Notes under the pieces: generated by a model
What the model saw: only the letters and a program-made list of their open reading frames with translations
Database searches by the model: none
Told to the model about the DNA's origin: nothing
Part shown: piece after piece, positions 9,026-15,843 of the stretch
How positions within the stretch are numbered: position 1 is the first letter of the stretch
How the letters are laid out: each line of letters starts with the position of its first letter
Position numbers and translations under genes: made by a program
Source of the DNA: an uncultured Clostridia bacterium
GTDB taxonomy: Bacteria > Bacillota > Clostridia > Lachnospirales > Anaerotignaceae
Length of the DNA: 64,000 nt
NCBI GenBank assembly: GCA_910586765.1
Contig: CAJUJJ010000003.1
Span: forward strand, 1 to 64,000
Reading direction: 5' to 3'

Positions 9026-9072
9026 AAAAAAAGAGCGCCTATCCATCCCCGATGCGGGGCAAATAGACGCTC
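9026..9072 (-). terminator. Leader terminator/attenuator of the element maintenance operon
   Basis: Minus-strand RNA would fold GAGCGTCTAT with ATAGGCGCTC (one mismatch) plus an inner CCCC/GGGG stem, followed at once by seven U. It lies 46 nt upstream of the Cys-rich gene start. A smaller hairpin (GCCCA/TGGGC, 9008-9023) follows between it and the ribosome site. A terminator in front of the first gene suggests attenuation, as known in leaders of Tn916-type elements. Confidence 0.7.
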
Positions 9073-9344
9073 TATGTATATAACGATATTCAATTTTATC
9101 TGCTATAACTGCATGGTACTCAAAACATCCGCCTTTTTTGATTAGCTGGATTTTTGGCACGATTTTGGGGCCGATTAGCAGGAAGGGCATTTTCATTAGC
9201 AAGAACAGCCCGTTTTCTGCTAAAAATTAGCTGGCGATTTTGTCTTATAACAACCGTTCGATTCTGGAGGGCTTGTCAAAAATCAAATTTTGGAGTAGAA
9301 TTTTATCTCATACAGTGAAAGAGCTTTTTCGTAGCTCTTCATAT

Positions 9345-9383
9345 AAGAAAAGCCGAAAACCCTTGAAAACAAAGGCTTTCGGC
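9345..9383 (-). terminator. Intrinsic terminator after tRNA-Arg
   Basis: Downstream of the tRNA on the minus strand, GCCGAAAGCCTTTG pairs with CAAGGGTTTTCGGC around a TTTT loop and is followed by TTTTCTT. It ends the tRNA transcript before it enters the conjugative element. A second weak hairpin with AGAGCT/AGCTCT arms lies at 9321-9339. Confidence 0.75.
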
Positions 9384-9392
9384 GTTGTTCAC

Positions 9393-9469
9393 TGGCGTCC
9401 ATAAGAGGATTTGAACCTCCGACCCCACGCTTAGGAGGCGTGTGCTCTATCCAGCTGAGCTATATGGAC
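9393..9469 (-). tRNA. tRNA-Arg (anticodon CCU)
   Basis: The minus strand gives a full cloverleaf: acceptor GTCCATA/TATGGAC, D-arm GCTCAGCTGGATAGAGC, anticodon stem CACGC/GCGTG with loop CTCCTAA (anticodon CCT, reads AGG), T-arm GGAGG TTCAAAT CCTCT, discriminator G and encoded CCA (9395-9393). Its 3' end faces the conjugative element, the usual geometry for tRNA-targeted integration. A truncated homologue lies about 80 nt away. Confidence 0.95.
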
Positions 9470-9549
9470 GTGTCTGATATATGATTATAGCCCGATCAAA
9501 GTCGAACTGCAATCCCTTATTTAGTTTTTTTGAGGTGGCCGTTGTAACG

Positions 9550-9593
9550 CAACCTTAGGAGGCGGTTGCTCTATCCAGCTGAGCTACGGGAAC
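9550..9593 (-). pseudogene. Truncated tRNA-Arg(CCU): 5' half only
   Basis: The minus strand from 9593 reads GTTCCCGTAGCTCAGCTGG, then ATAGAGCAACCGCCTCCTAA and GGTTGCG. Acceptor 5' strand, D-arm and anticodon loop CTCCTAA are present, but the 3' side of the anticodon stem lacks a GC pair and no T-arm or matching acceptor CGGGAAC follows. It shares 20 identical bases (D-arm side) plus CTTAGGAGGCG with the intact tRNA-Arg next door. AT-rich chromosome starts right after it, so it may be the chromosomal half of a tRNA gene cut by element insertion. Confidence 0.75.
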
Positions 9594-9739
9594 AAAATAA
9601 TGCAATACTATTCTATGAAATTTTTAGTATTTCGTCAAGTATTTTTATAAAATTATTCTGTGTTATAGTGAATTGTTATTGATATCATACAAGTAAAAGT
9701 ATAAAAAGAGAATATCAATATAGTAATAAAATGTAGCAC

Positions 9740-9768
9740 TTGACAAAATGGTTTTATTGCTTTATTAT
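9740..9768 (+). promoter_or_regulatory. Sigma-A-type promoter for the amino acid ABC transporter
   Basis: TTGACA (9740-9745), 17-nt spacer, TATTAT (9763-9768), about 58 nt before the lipoprotein start, which has AGGGAGG at 9808. The stretch from 9594 to 9739 is AT-rich with no gene seen. No operator-like repeat is obvious in the short leader. Confidence 0.75.
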
Positions 9769-9825
9769 GCTAATGTGATAACACAGTATCATAAATTAGG
9801 AAACATTAGGGAGGATAAAATAATT

Positions 9826-10671
9826 ATGAAAAAGAAAATATTAAGTGTTTGTATGGCAACAATGATGATTTTGGGTATGGCAGCTTGTGGTAGTTCAGAA
9901 CAACCAACACAACAACCAGAACAAGAACAAACAGAACAACAAGCAACAGGAGAAGAAACTGAAAGTACATTGGACTATGATAAAATTGTAGTAGGTTTAG
10001 ATGATACTTTTGCACCTTTAGGATTTAGAGATGAAGAAGGAAATCTTGTGGGAGTAGATGTAGAATTGATGGAAGCAACAGGCGAAATTATGGGAATACC
10101 TTTTGAATTGCAGCCTATTGACTGGAGTATGAAAGAAACAGAACTAGCAAATAAAAACATTGATATGATATGGAATGGCTACACTATTACAGAGGAAAGA
10201 AAAGAAAAAGTTGCATTTTCACAGCCTTATTTGAATAATAGACAAGTTGTTGTAACTATGGCAGATTCTGATATTAATACATTAGCAGATTTGACAGATA
10301 AAACAGTTGCAGCACAAGCAGAGTCTAGTGCGATTGATGCCATTAACGCTAAACCAGAAATTGCACAGACATTTAAAAGTTTAGGAGAATTTGAAACAAA
10401 TGACCAATGCCTTATGGATTTGGAAGCAGGCAGAACAGATGCTGTAGTAGCAGATGAAGTTATCATTCGTTATTATGTTTCTAAAAAAGGAGAAGAAAAA
10501 TATAAAATATTAGAAGAAGATTTCGGAAAAGAAGAATATGGTATTGGCGTTAGAAAAGAAGATACAGCACTTTTGGAAGCATTAAATGTAGCATTAGACA
10601 CATTAAAAGAAAATGGTACAACAAAAGAAATATCTGAAAAATGGTTTGGCTCTGACATTATTATGGAGTAA
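9826..10671 (+). CDS. Amino acid ABC transporter substrate-binding lipoprotein
   Basis: 281 aa. The start is the ATG at 9826 after AGGGAGG; an upstream ATG at 9748 would give an implausible leader. The signal peptide MKKKILSVCMATMMILG ends in lipobox MAAC (Cys21), then a Gln/Glu/Thr-rich tether (22-50). The rest is a family 3 periplasmic-binding fold: DKIVVGLDDTFAPLGFRD, LVGVDVELMEATGEIMG, WNGYTITEERKEKVAFSQPY and a C-terminal ISEKWFG. It captures a polar amino acid, possibly cystine, at the membrane surface and delivers it to the two proteins encoded downstream. Ligand not determinable from sequence. Confidence 0.9.
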   Translation: MKKKILSVCMATMMILGMAACGSSEQPTQQPEQEQTEQQATGEETESTLDYDKIVVGLDDTFAPLGFRDEEGNLVGVDVELMEATGEIMGIPFELQPIDWSMKETELANKNIDMIWNGYTITEERKEKVAFSQPYLNNRQVVVTMADSDINTLADLTDKTVAAQAESSAIDAINAKPEIAQTFKSLGEFETNDQCLMDLEAGRTDAVVADEVIIRYYVSKKGEEKYKILEEDFGKEEYGIGVRKEDTALLEALNVALDTLKENGTTKEISEKWFGSDIIME

Positions 10672-10683
10672 TGGGGTATTGTT

Positions 10684-11331
10684 ATGTTAACATCTTTGAT
10701 TGGTTATATTGTAGAGGTGTCAAGAGGATTGGGTATTACATTAAGTGTATTTTTTATGACACTGATAATATCATTGCCTCTTGGCGTAGTGGTTGCTGTT
10801 TGCAGAATATCTAAAAATAAAATTGTTTGCAATATTGCAAAACTTTACATATGGGTACTAAGAGGTACACCGCTTATGCTTCAAATAGCACTGGTATTTT
10901 TTGGGCTGCCTTCTGTAGGAATTGTATTTGATAGATTGCCAGCAGCATATTTAGCTTGTGGGCTAAATTATGCAGCATATTTTGGTGAGATATTCCGTTC
11001 TGGTATACAGTCTATAGAAAAAGGACAGAGAGAAGCTGCGAATATATTAGGATTTAAAACAGTACAATTTTATCGTTTTATATTGTTACCACAGGCAATA
11101 AAAAGAACATTGCCTGCAATAGGCAATGAAGTGATTACATTGGTAAAAGATACTTCACTTGTGTATGTAGTAGCAGTAAATGATATATTGAGAGTGGCAA
11201 AAGGAGCAGGCGGTAGAGATGCCAATACATTGCTTGCATATGTTGCAGCAGGACTGCTTTATTTGGTAATGACATATGTTATAACAAAATTGTTTGAACT
11301 GATAGAGAAAAAAGTACAGTATGAGGAGTAG
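10684..11331 (+). CDS. Amino acid ABC transporter permease (HisM/GlnP type)
   Basis: 215 aa with about five hydrophobic segments. It has the family's N-terminal part of the His/Glu/Gln/Arg permease type (GLGITLSVFFMTLIISLP, YIWVLRGTPLMLQIALVFFG) and the EAA loop near the C terminus (EAANILGFKTVQFYRFILLPQAIK), which docks on the ATPase. It forms the membrane channel, probably as a homodimer since only one permease gene is present. It begins 12 nt after the binding protein and ends 6 nt before the ATPase gene, so it is one operon. Confidence 0.92.
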   Translation: MLTSLIGYIVEVSRGLGITLSVFFMTLIISLPLGVVVAVCRISKNKIVCNIAKLYIWVLRGTPLMLQIALVFFGLPSVGIVFDRLPAAYLACGLNYAAYFGEIFRSGIQSIEKGQREAANILGFKTVQFYRFILLPQAIKRTLPAIGNEVITLVKDTSLVYVVAVNDILRVAKGAGGRDANTLLAYVAAGLLYLVMTYVITKLFELIEKKVQYEE

Positions 11332-11337
11332 GAAAAT

Positions 11338-12057
11338 ATGCTTTTGAGAGCGGAAGGGCTTTTTAAAGCCTTTGATAATGTAACAGTATTACAAGATATT
11401 TCTTTTGATGTAAAACCTGGAGAAGTAGTGAGCTTGGTAGGAAAAAGCGGTGCAGGCAAAACAACCGTGTTGCGTTGTATTACTGGTTTGGAAAAATGTG
11501 ATAAAGGCACTATTGAAATAAATGGCAAATATATTTGTTCTATGGAAAATGGAACAATAAAAAGAGCAACAAAACAACAGCTTTTTGAAGTACGAAAAGA
11601 TTTAGGCATGGTGTTTCAAAATTATCATTTGTTTCCGCATTTGACAGTAGCAGAAAATGTAACATTAGCATTGATAGAAGTATATAAAATGCCAAAACAA
11701 CAAGCATTGTTAAAAGCAAAAGAAATATTGACACAGTTAGATATGGGGGATAAATTAGACCAGAAACCATTTTCTCTTTCAGGAGGACAAAAGCAAAGAG
11801 TAGCAATCGCAAGAAGCTGTGTAACCAATCCAAAATTATTATGTTTTGATGAACCAACGGCAGCATTAGACTCTGCTTTAGTGCTAGATATTGTTAAAAT
11901 TATAAGAGGTCTGGCAAAAGAAGGTATGGGAATATTGATTATAAGCCATGATGAGAAATTCGTAAGAGATGTTTCAGATAGAGTGCTTTTTATGGTGTCA
12001 GGAAAAATTACAGAAGAATTGACAGCAGAGGAGTACGAGAAATATATGAGAGAGTAA
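11338..12057 (+). CDS. Amino acid ABC transporter ATP-binding protein (GlnQ type)
   Basis: 239 aa ATPase that powers import. Walker A GKSGAGKTT (about residues 35-43), Q-loop in MVFQNYHLFPHLT, signature LSGGQKQRVAIARS, Walker B LLCFDEPTAALD, and H-loop ISHDEKF are all intact. An insertion between the A-loop strand and the Q-loop (ICSMENGTIKRATKQQLFEV) is slightly longer than in GlnQ of E. coli. Last gene of the operon, followed by a shared bidirectional terminator. Confidence 0.94.
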   Translation: MLLRAEGLFKAFDNVTVLQDISFDVKPGEVVSLVGKSGAGKTTVLRCITGLEKCDKGTIEINGKYICSMENGTIKRATKQQLFEVRKDLGMVFQNYHLFPHLTVAENVTLALIEVYKMPKQQALLKAKEILTQLDMGDKLDQKPFSLSGGQKQRVAIARSCVTNPKLLCFDEPTAALDSALVLDIVKIIRGLAKEGMGILIISHDEKFVRDVSDRVLFMVSGKITEELTAEEYEKYMRE

Positions 12058-12063
12058 TATATA

Positions 12064-12094
12064 AAAATAGTACCCAAGCAGGGTACTATTTTAT
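12064..12094. terminator. Bidirectional terminator between the ABC operon and spmB
   Basis: AAAATAGTACCC and GGGTACTATTTT form a 12-bp stem around AAGCA, with T-rich sequence on both sides in the respective directions. It serves the convergent operons; the spmB stop codon overlaps its right edge. Confidence 0.85.
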
Positions 12095-12624
12095 TTTCCA
12101 AAAAGCAACAATGTAACATAATAAGCAGCAACAACACCAGCAATATTAGCAGCGATTGCTCCAGCCAATGTAAAACGAGTTTTGGTAATTTTAACAGCAG
12201 TAAAGTATACAGACATAGTATAAAAAACAGTTTCTGTACAGCTCATCATAACAGAGGAAATTCTACCTATAAAGGAGTCTGTACCATATGTAGTAAATAA
12301 ATCCACTAAAAGCCCTGTAGCAGCAGAAGAAGAAACAAGACGCATTAAACTAAGAGGAATGATTTCAGCAGGAAAACCAGTCCATTGTACAAAAGGCTTT
12401 AGTATGTCTGTTAAAAAGGATAAAAAGCCGCTGCTTCGTAATACTGCTACTGCTACCATAAGCCCTATGAGTGTGGGGAGTATGTCTACAACTGTTTTTA
12501 AGCCATCAAAAGCACCTTCTATAAAAGCATCATAAATATTTACTTTTTTAATACAAGCAAATACTACTATAAATAATATGGTAACAGGTATAATAAAATC
12601 AGAGAGATATAAAAAAAATACCAA
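12091..12624 (-). CDS. spmB: Spore maturation protein B
   Basis: 177 aa polytopic membrane protein of the nucleoside recognition (Gate) superfamily. It has hydrophobic segments at the N terminus (FIIPVTILFIVVFACI), the conserved stretch EGAFDGLKTVVDILPTLIGLMVAV, and SSSAATGLLVDLFTTYGTDSFIGRISSVMM, the SpmB hallmark. SpmA/SpmB act in spore core dehydration and heat resistance. The start is TTG at 12624, directly after the spmA TAA and 7 nt after GGAGGTG. Its presence is strong evidence for a spore former. Confidence 0.93.
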   Translation of the reverse strand: MVFFLYLSDFIIPVTILFIVVFACIKKVNIYDAFIEGAFDGLKTVVDILPTLIGLMVAVAVLRSSGFLSFLTDILKPFVQWTGFPAEIIPLSLMRLVSSSAATGLLVDLFTTYGTDSFIGRISSVMMSCTETVFYTMSVYFTAVKITKTRFTLAGAIAANIAGVVAAYYVTLLLFGK

Positions 12625-13203
12625 TTATTTGCACCTCCGTTCTAACAATTTCCCAACAAATACACCTATTATTGTAGAAAAGAGAGTAGCAATAATACCA
12701 GGCCCTATAATTTCGCCAGGATTTGCAGAGCCATATTGTGCTCTGTAAGCAAGTATGTTAATTGTAACGAGCTGTAGTGATGACATATTAATAATCATAA
12801 ATATGCACATAGCATTGCTTGCTGTGTCTTTTTTTTTGTTGTATTTTTGTAATTCTTTCATAGCAAGTATGCCAGCAGGAGTAGCAGCCCAACCTAACCC
12901 TAAAAAATTGGCTATAAAATTAGCTGAAATGTATTGCATAGCTTTGCTATTTTTAGGGATTTCAGGAAAAAGAAAATGTAATACAGGAGCAAAGCGATTG
13001 GATAGTGTGGAAATCATACCACCTTTTTCTGCAATTTTCATAATACCACTCCAAGTTGCAACAACGCCTGCCATAGTAATAGCAAGATTAACTGCCTCTC
13101 TACCTCCAGATAATACTGCTTGTGAAACTGCACCCATTTCTCTCGTAATAAGTGCGAATAAAATACCAAATAATATGCAAAATACCCATATAAAATTTAA
13201 CAT
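12625..13203 (-). CDS. spmA: Spore maturation protein A
   Basis: 192 aa membrane protein: MLNFIWVFCILFGILFALITR, then AVLSGGREAVNLAITMAGVVATWSGIMKIAEKGG (Gate domain) and FLGLGWAATPAGILAMKELQ, which are typical SpmA blocks. The ATG at 13203 is preferred over a TTG at 13212, because GAGAGG lies 9-10 nt upstream of the ATG but only 1 nt from the TTG. It forms a two-gene operon with spmB. A TATAAT-like -10 lies near 13222 on the minus strand but no good -35 is seen, so a sporulation sigma factor may be used (inference). Confidence 0.93.
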   Translation of the reverse strand: MLNFIWVFCILFGILFALITREMGAVSQAVLSGGREAVNLAITMAGVVATWSGIMKIAEKGGMISTLSNRFAPVLHFLFPEIPKNSKAMQYISANFIANFLGLGWAATPAGILAMKELQKYNKKKDTASNAMCIFMIINMSSLQLVTINILAYRAQYGSANPGEIIGPGIIATLFSTIIGVFVGKLLERRCK

Positions 13204-13300
13204 AGTAACCAATCCTCTCTGTATATTATAGTAATATATTCTGCAATATTTAAAAAATTGCTACAAAAATAAATGGTTTTTGTTTGTGTTTCTTTAAAAG

Positions 13301-13329
13301 TTGACATTGTTTGACAAATGTGTTATATT
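13301..13329 (+). promoter_or_regulatory. Sigma-A promoter of the AbrB-family regulator
   Basis: TTGACA (13301-13306), 17-nt spacer, TATATT (13324-13329): near-consensus. The ribosome site GGGAGG lies about 10 nt before the ATG at 13385. A second TTGACA at 13311 is out of register. Confidence 0.8.
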
Positions 13330-13384
13330 CATTTAGATAGGTATTAAAAATCATTGACAGTGTTATTTGGGAGGATTTTTAAAA

Positions 13385-13648
13385 ATGAAATCAACGGGAA
13401 TTGTGAGAAAAGTGGATGAATTAGGACGCGTTGTATTGCCTATTGAACTGCGAAGGGTATTAAACATCAAAGAAAAAGATTCCTTGGAAATTTTTGTGGA
13501 CGATGAAAAAGTAATACTAAAAAAATATGAGCCTGCGGATATTTTTACAGGTGCAATGGATGATTTAATTGATTACAAAGGCAAAAAAGTAGCAAAAAGC
13601 TCTATCATTGAAATGGCAGCACTTGCAGGTTTGCAGGTAGTAGAGTAA
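13385..13648 (+). CDS. AbrB/SpoVT-like transcriptional regulator
   Basis: 87 aa. The swapped-hairpin DNA-binding domain fills residues 1-50: MKSTGIVRKVDELGRVVLPI, then ELRRVLNIKEKDSLEIFVDDEKVILKKYEP. This is the AbrB/Abh/SpoVT N-terminal domain with the GRVVLPIELRR core. The C-terminal 35 residues are short and not the GAF domain of SpoVT. AbrB-type proteins are transition-state regulators that bind AT-rich promoters as tetramers. The start has GGGAGG upstream, the gene is monocistronic with its own promoter and terminator, and the regulon is unknown. Confidence 0.88.
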   Translation: MKSTGIVRKVDELGRVVLPIELRRVLNIKEKDSLEIFVDDEKVILKKYEPADIFTGAMDDLIDYKGKKVAKSSIIEMAALAGLQVVE

Positions 13649-13666
13649 GTCTGTGTTCTTTTCCAC

Positions 13667-13696
13667 GGCGATGTCTTATAGAGGCATCGCTTTTTT
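13667..13696 (+). terminator. Terminator of the AbrB-family gene
   Basis: GGCGATGTC pairs with GGCATCGC across a TTATAGA loop and is followed by six T. Confidence 0.85.
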
Positions 13697-13729
13697 CATT
13701 AAAAACTTGTGTTACATTATTGCATATCA

Positions 13730-13970
13730 TTGACTATGCCGTCATAAAATGTTATATTAAAGTATATGTTAATATAAAATGGCGGTAGTAGTATTAACAT
13801 AAAAATGGAAATAAGAAATATTTTATATAAAGGGGTTTTGCCTATATCATAAATAGACAGACAAATAAAAAAATAAATCGTAATATTATTTGACAGGAGG
13901 AGAAAATTTACAAAAGCATTATAAAGAAATTTACATTAAAATTTAAATTGAATTTGGAGGATTTATTTTT
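13730..13970 (+). promoter_or_regulatory. Sigma-A promoter and long leader of the first chemoreceptor gene
   Basis: TTGACT (13730-13735), 17-nt spacer, TATATT (13753-13758). The leader to the ATG at 13971 is about 205 nt. It begins with an inverted repeat, ATGTTAATA/TATTAACAT (13767-13799), enclosing GGCGGTAGTAG. GACAGGAGGAG lies near 13895, but the start has its own TTTGGAGGA site. No known riboswitch class is recognised. Confidence 0.6.
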
Positions 13971-15755
13971 ATGAAGAATTTGAAGTTAAGAATGAAGTTA
14001 TTGATTAGCCTTGCAGTAATTATATTGGCAACACTTGTATTAGGAATTACTGCTTTTATTAGTATTAGACATATTAATAATCAGGTTAATGTATTTGCAC
14101 AAAAAGCTGTACCCAATACGAAATATTCTCAACAGATACAAACACAATTAGAAAAAGTACAAATAAATATGTTAAGGGCCTTGATAGAAAATGATTTGAA
14201 TTTAATTTCACAACAATTACAAGAAGTTGATGAAGATACAACAAATTTGAATAATATACTTTCTTTATATAAACAAAATGCTTCTATTGACATCAGTTTA
14301 TTTTCTGGCTTAGAAAATGCTTTAAAACAGATGGCAAATGCAGAACAACAAATGTCTTCTTTACTTGCTACAGATGATGAAGAATTAAATAACCAAGCAT
14401 ATGAAATATATAAAAGTGATTTTGAAGCTGCTTTAAATCAAGCAGAGAGTGCCTTATCTACTGTTATTAATGCACAAGAGGATATGATACAAAAACAAGT
14501 AGAAGAATCTAATACAATTACATCAAGGGCTTATCTGGCGATTATTATTATATTGATATTAAGTATTATCATTTCTATGATTATGGTAAAAACATTAAGT
14601 GTATTGATATTAACACCATTAAATCAAGTGTTGTATGCAATGGAAGAAATGTCAAAGGGAAATGTACATACTACAGTAGAATATGAGTCAAAAGATGAAT
14701 TTGGAGAGATGGCGGATAGCGTTCGTTCTTCTGTATCAACATTGGCTGAATATATTACTCAAATTGATGATATGATGCACAGAATGTCAGAAGGCGATTT
14801 CAAAATTGAAAGAGCAAAAGAACCATTTAAGGGTGATTTTTCAAGTATAGAAGATTCTATAATGAAATTTGTAGATAAAATTTCTGATACATTACAAACA
14901 GTAGCAGAGTCTTCTGTACAAGTTTCTAGTGGAGCATCTCAAGTTTCTAGTGGAGCTCAGGCACTTTCACAAGGTACAACAGAGCAAGCGAGTTCTGTAG
15001 AGGAATTGTCTGCGACCATTACAGAAATATCTAATCAAGTATCTCGAAATGCAGAAAATGCAAATCAAGCAAATCAAAAAGCGAACCAAGTAGAAAATGA
15101 AGCATCTGAAAGTAGTAACAGAATGAAAAATATGCTGGAAGCAATGGAGGATATTAGTAATTCTTCTAGTGAGATTGGAAAAATAATTAAAACAATAGAA
15201 GATATTGCATTTCAAACGAATATACTTGCATTAAATGCAGCGGTAGAGGCGGCAAGAGCAGGAGCAGCAGGAAAAGGATTTGCAGTAGTAGCAGATGAAG
15301 TAAGAACATTGGCAGGCAGAAGTGCAGAGGCATCTAAAAATACAGCAATGCTGATTGAAAATTCTATTAAAGCGGTAAAAAATGGGGAAGAAATTGCAAA
15401 TCAGACAGCAGAATCATTAAATGAAGTAGTAGGCGGCGTTCAGGAAGTAGCAAATATTATCAATAAGATTTCTGTTGCATCAAGTGACCAGTCTTCTGCA
15501 ATTAATCAAGTAACACTGGGTATGGAACAAATATCAGCAGTAATACAAACAAACTCTGCAACAGCACAACAAAGTGCGGCAGCAAGCGAACAACTGTCAA
15601 GTCAGTCAGAAATGTTAAAATCATTGATTTCACAATTCAAATTAAAAGGGAATACAGGAATGGAAGATACTGTAATATATAAACCAATTGATTATGATAC
15701 TACAGAATATGATTTTCAAGAAGAACAAGGACAAAGTTTTGATAGTAAATATTAA
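13971..15755 (+). CDS. Methyl-accepting chemotaxis protein, 4-helix-bundle sensor type
   Basis: 594 aa transmembrane chemoreceptor. TM1 at about 8-30 (LLISLAVIILATLVLGITAFISI), a mostly helical extracellular domain (31-185, four-helix-bundle type), TM2 at about 186-210 (AYLAIIIILILSIIISMIMV), HAMP (211-265), then the long signalling coiled coil. The hairpin tip EDIAFQTNILALNAAVEAAR and AGKGFAVVADEVRTLAGRSAEAS bind CheA/CheW. No C-terminal CheR-docking pentapeptide is seen. It is preceded by its own sigma-A promoter, not an obvious sigma-28 site, and followed by a second receptor 88 nt later. Confidence 0.95.
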   Translation: MKNLKLRMKLLISLAVIILATLVLGITAFISIRHINNQVNVFAQKAVPNTKYSQQIQTQLEKVQINMLRALIENDLNLISQQLQEVDEDTTNLNNILSLYKQNASIDISLFSGLENALKQMANAEQQMSSLLATDDEELNNQAYEIYKSDFEAALNQAESALSTVINAQEDMIQKQVEESNTITSRAYLAIIIILILSIIISMIMVKTLSVLILTPLNQVLYAMEEMSKGNVHTTVEYESKDEFGEMADSVRSSVSTLAEYITQIDDMMHRMSEGDFKIERAKEPFKGDFSSIEDSIMKFVDKISDTLQTVAESSVQVSSGASQVSSGAQALSQGTTEQASSVEELSATITEISNQVSRNAENANQANQKANQVENEASESSNRMKNMLEAMEDISNSSSEIGKIIKTIEDIAFQTNILALNAAVEAARAGAAGKGFAVVADEVRTLAGRSAEASKNTAMLIENSIKAVKNGEEIANQTAESLNEVVGGVQEVANIINKISVASSDQSSAINQVTLGMEQISAVIQTNSATAQQSAAASEQLSSQSEMLKSLISQFKLKGNTGMEDTVIYKPIDYDTTEYDFQEEQGQSFDSKY

Positions 15756-15843
15756 AAGCAAATGATATTGTAGCAGTGTAGAAATAATGTATTCTACACT
15801 GCTGCTTATAGTTGTGGGAAAGAAAGGGGAGTTAAAGTTAATA

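Larger units (their letters stand above)
1..9593. mobile_element. Right-hand part of an integrated conjugative element (Tn1549-like gene order)
   Basis: All genes here run on the minus strand and have clearly higher G+C than the AT-rich DNA that starts near 9600. Reading leftward, the order is small Cys-rich protein, RepA_N initiator, ParA, ParB, hypotheticals, DpnD/PcfM protein, PcfB and VirD4 coupling protein. This is the maintenance plus coupling block of Tn1549/CTn-type elements of Firmicutes (family knowledge). The relaxase, mating channel and integrase would lie left of the window. The right boundary is inferred from the composition change and from an intact tRNA-Arg next to a truncated tRNA-Arg; the exact att core is not proven. 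Confidence 0.75.

Noticed and set aside
8981..9202. N-terminal extension of the Cys-rich element protein
   Set aside because: It would run through a strong terminator hairpin, while a GGAGGTG site precedes the TTG at 8980.
9550..9593. Second functional tRNA-Arg
   Set aside because: The T-arm and the 3' acceptor strand are missing and the anticodon stem is damaged, so it is a remnant.
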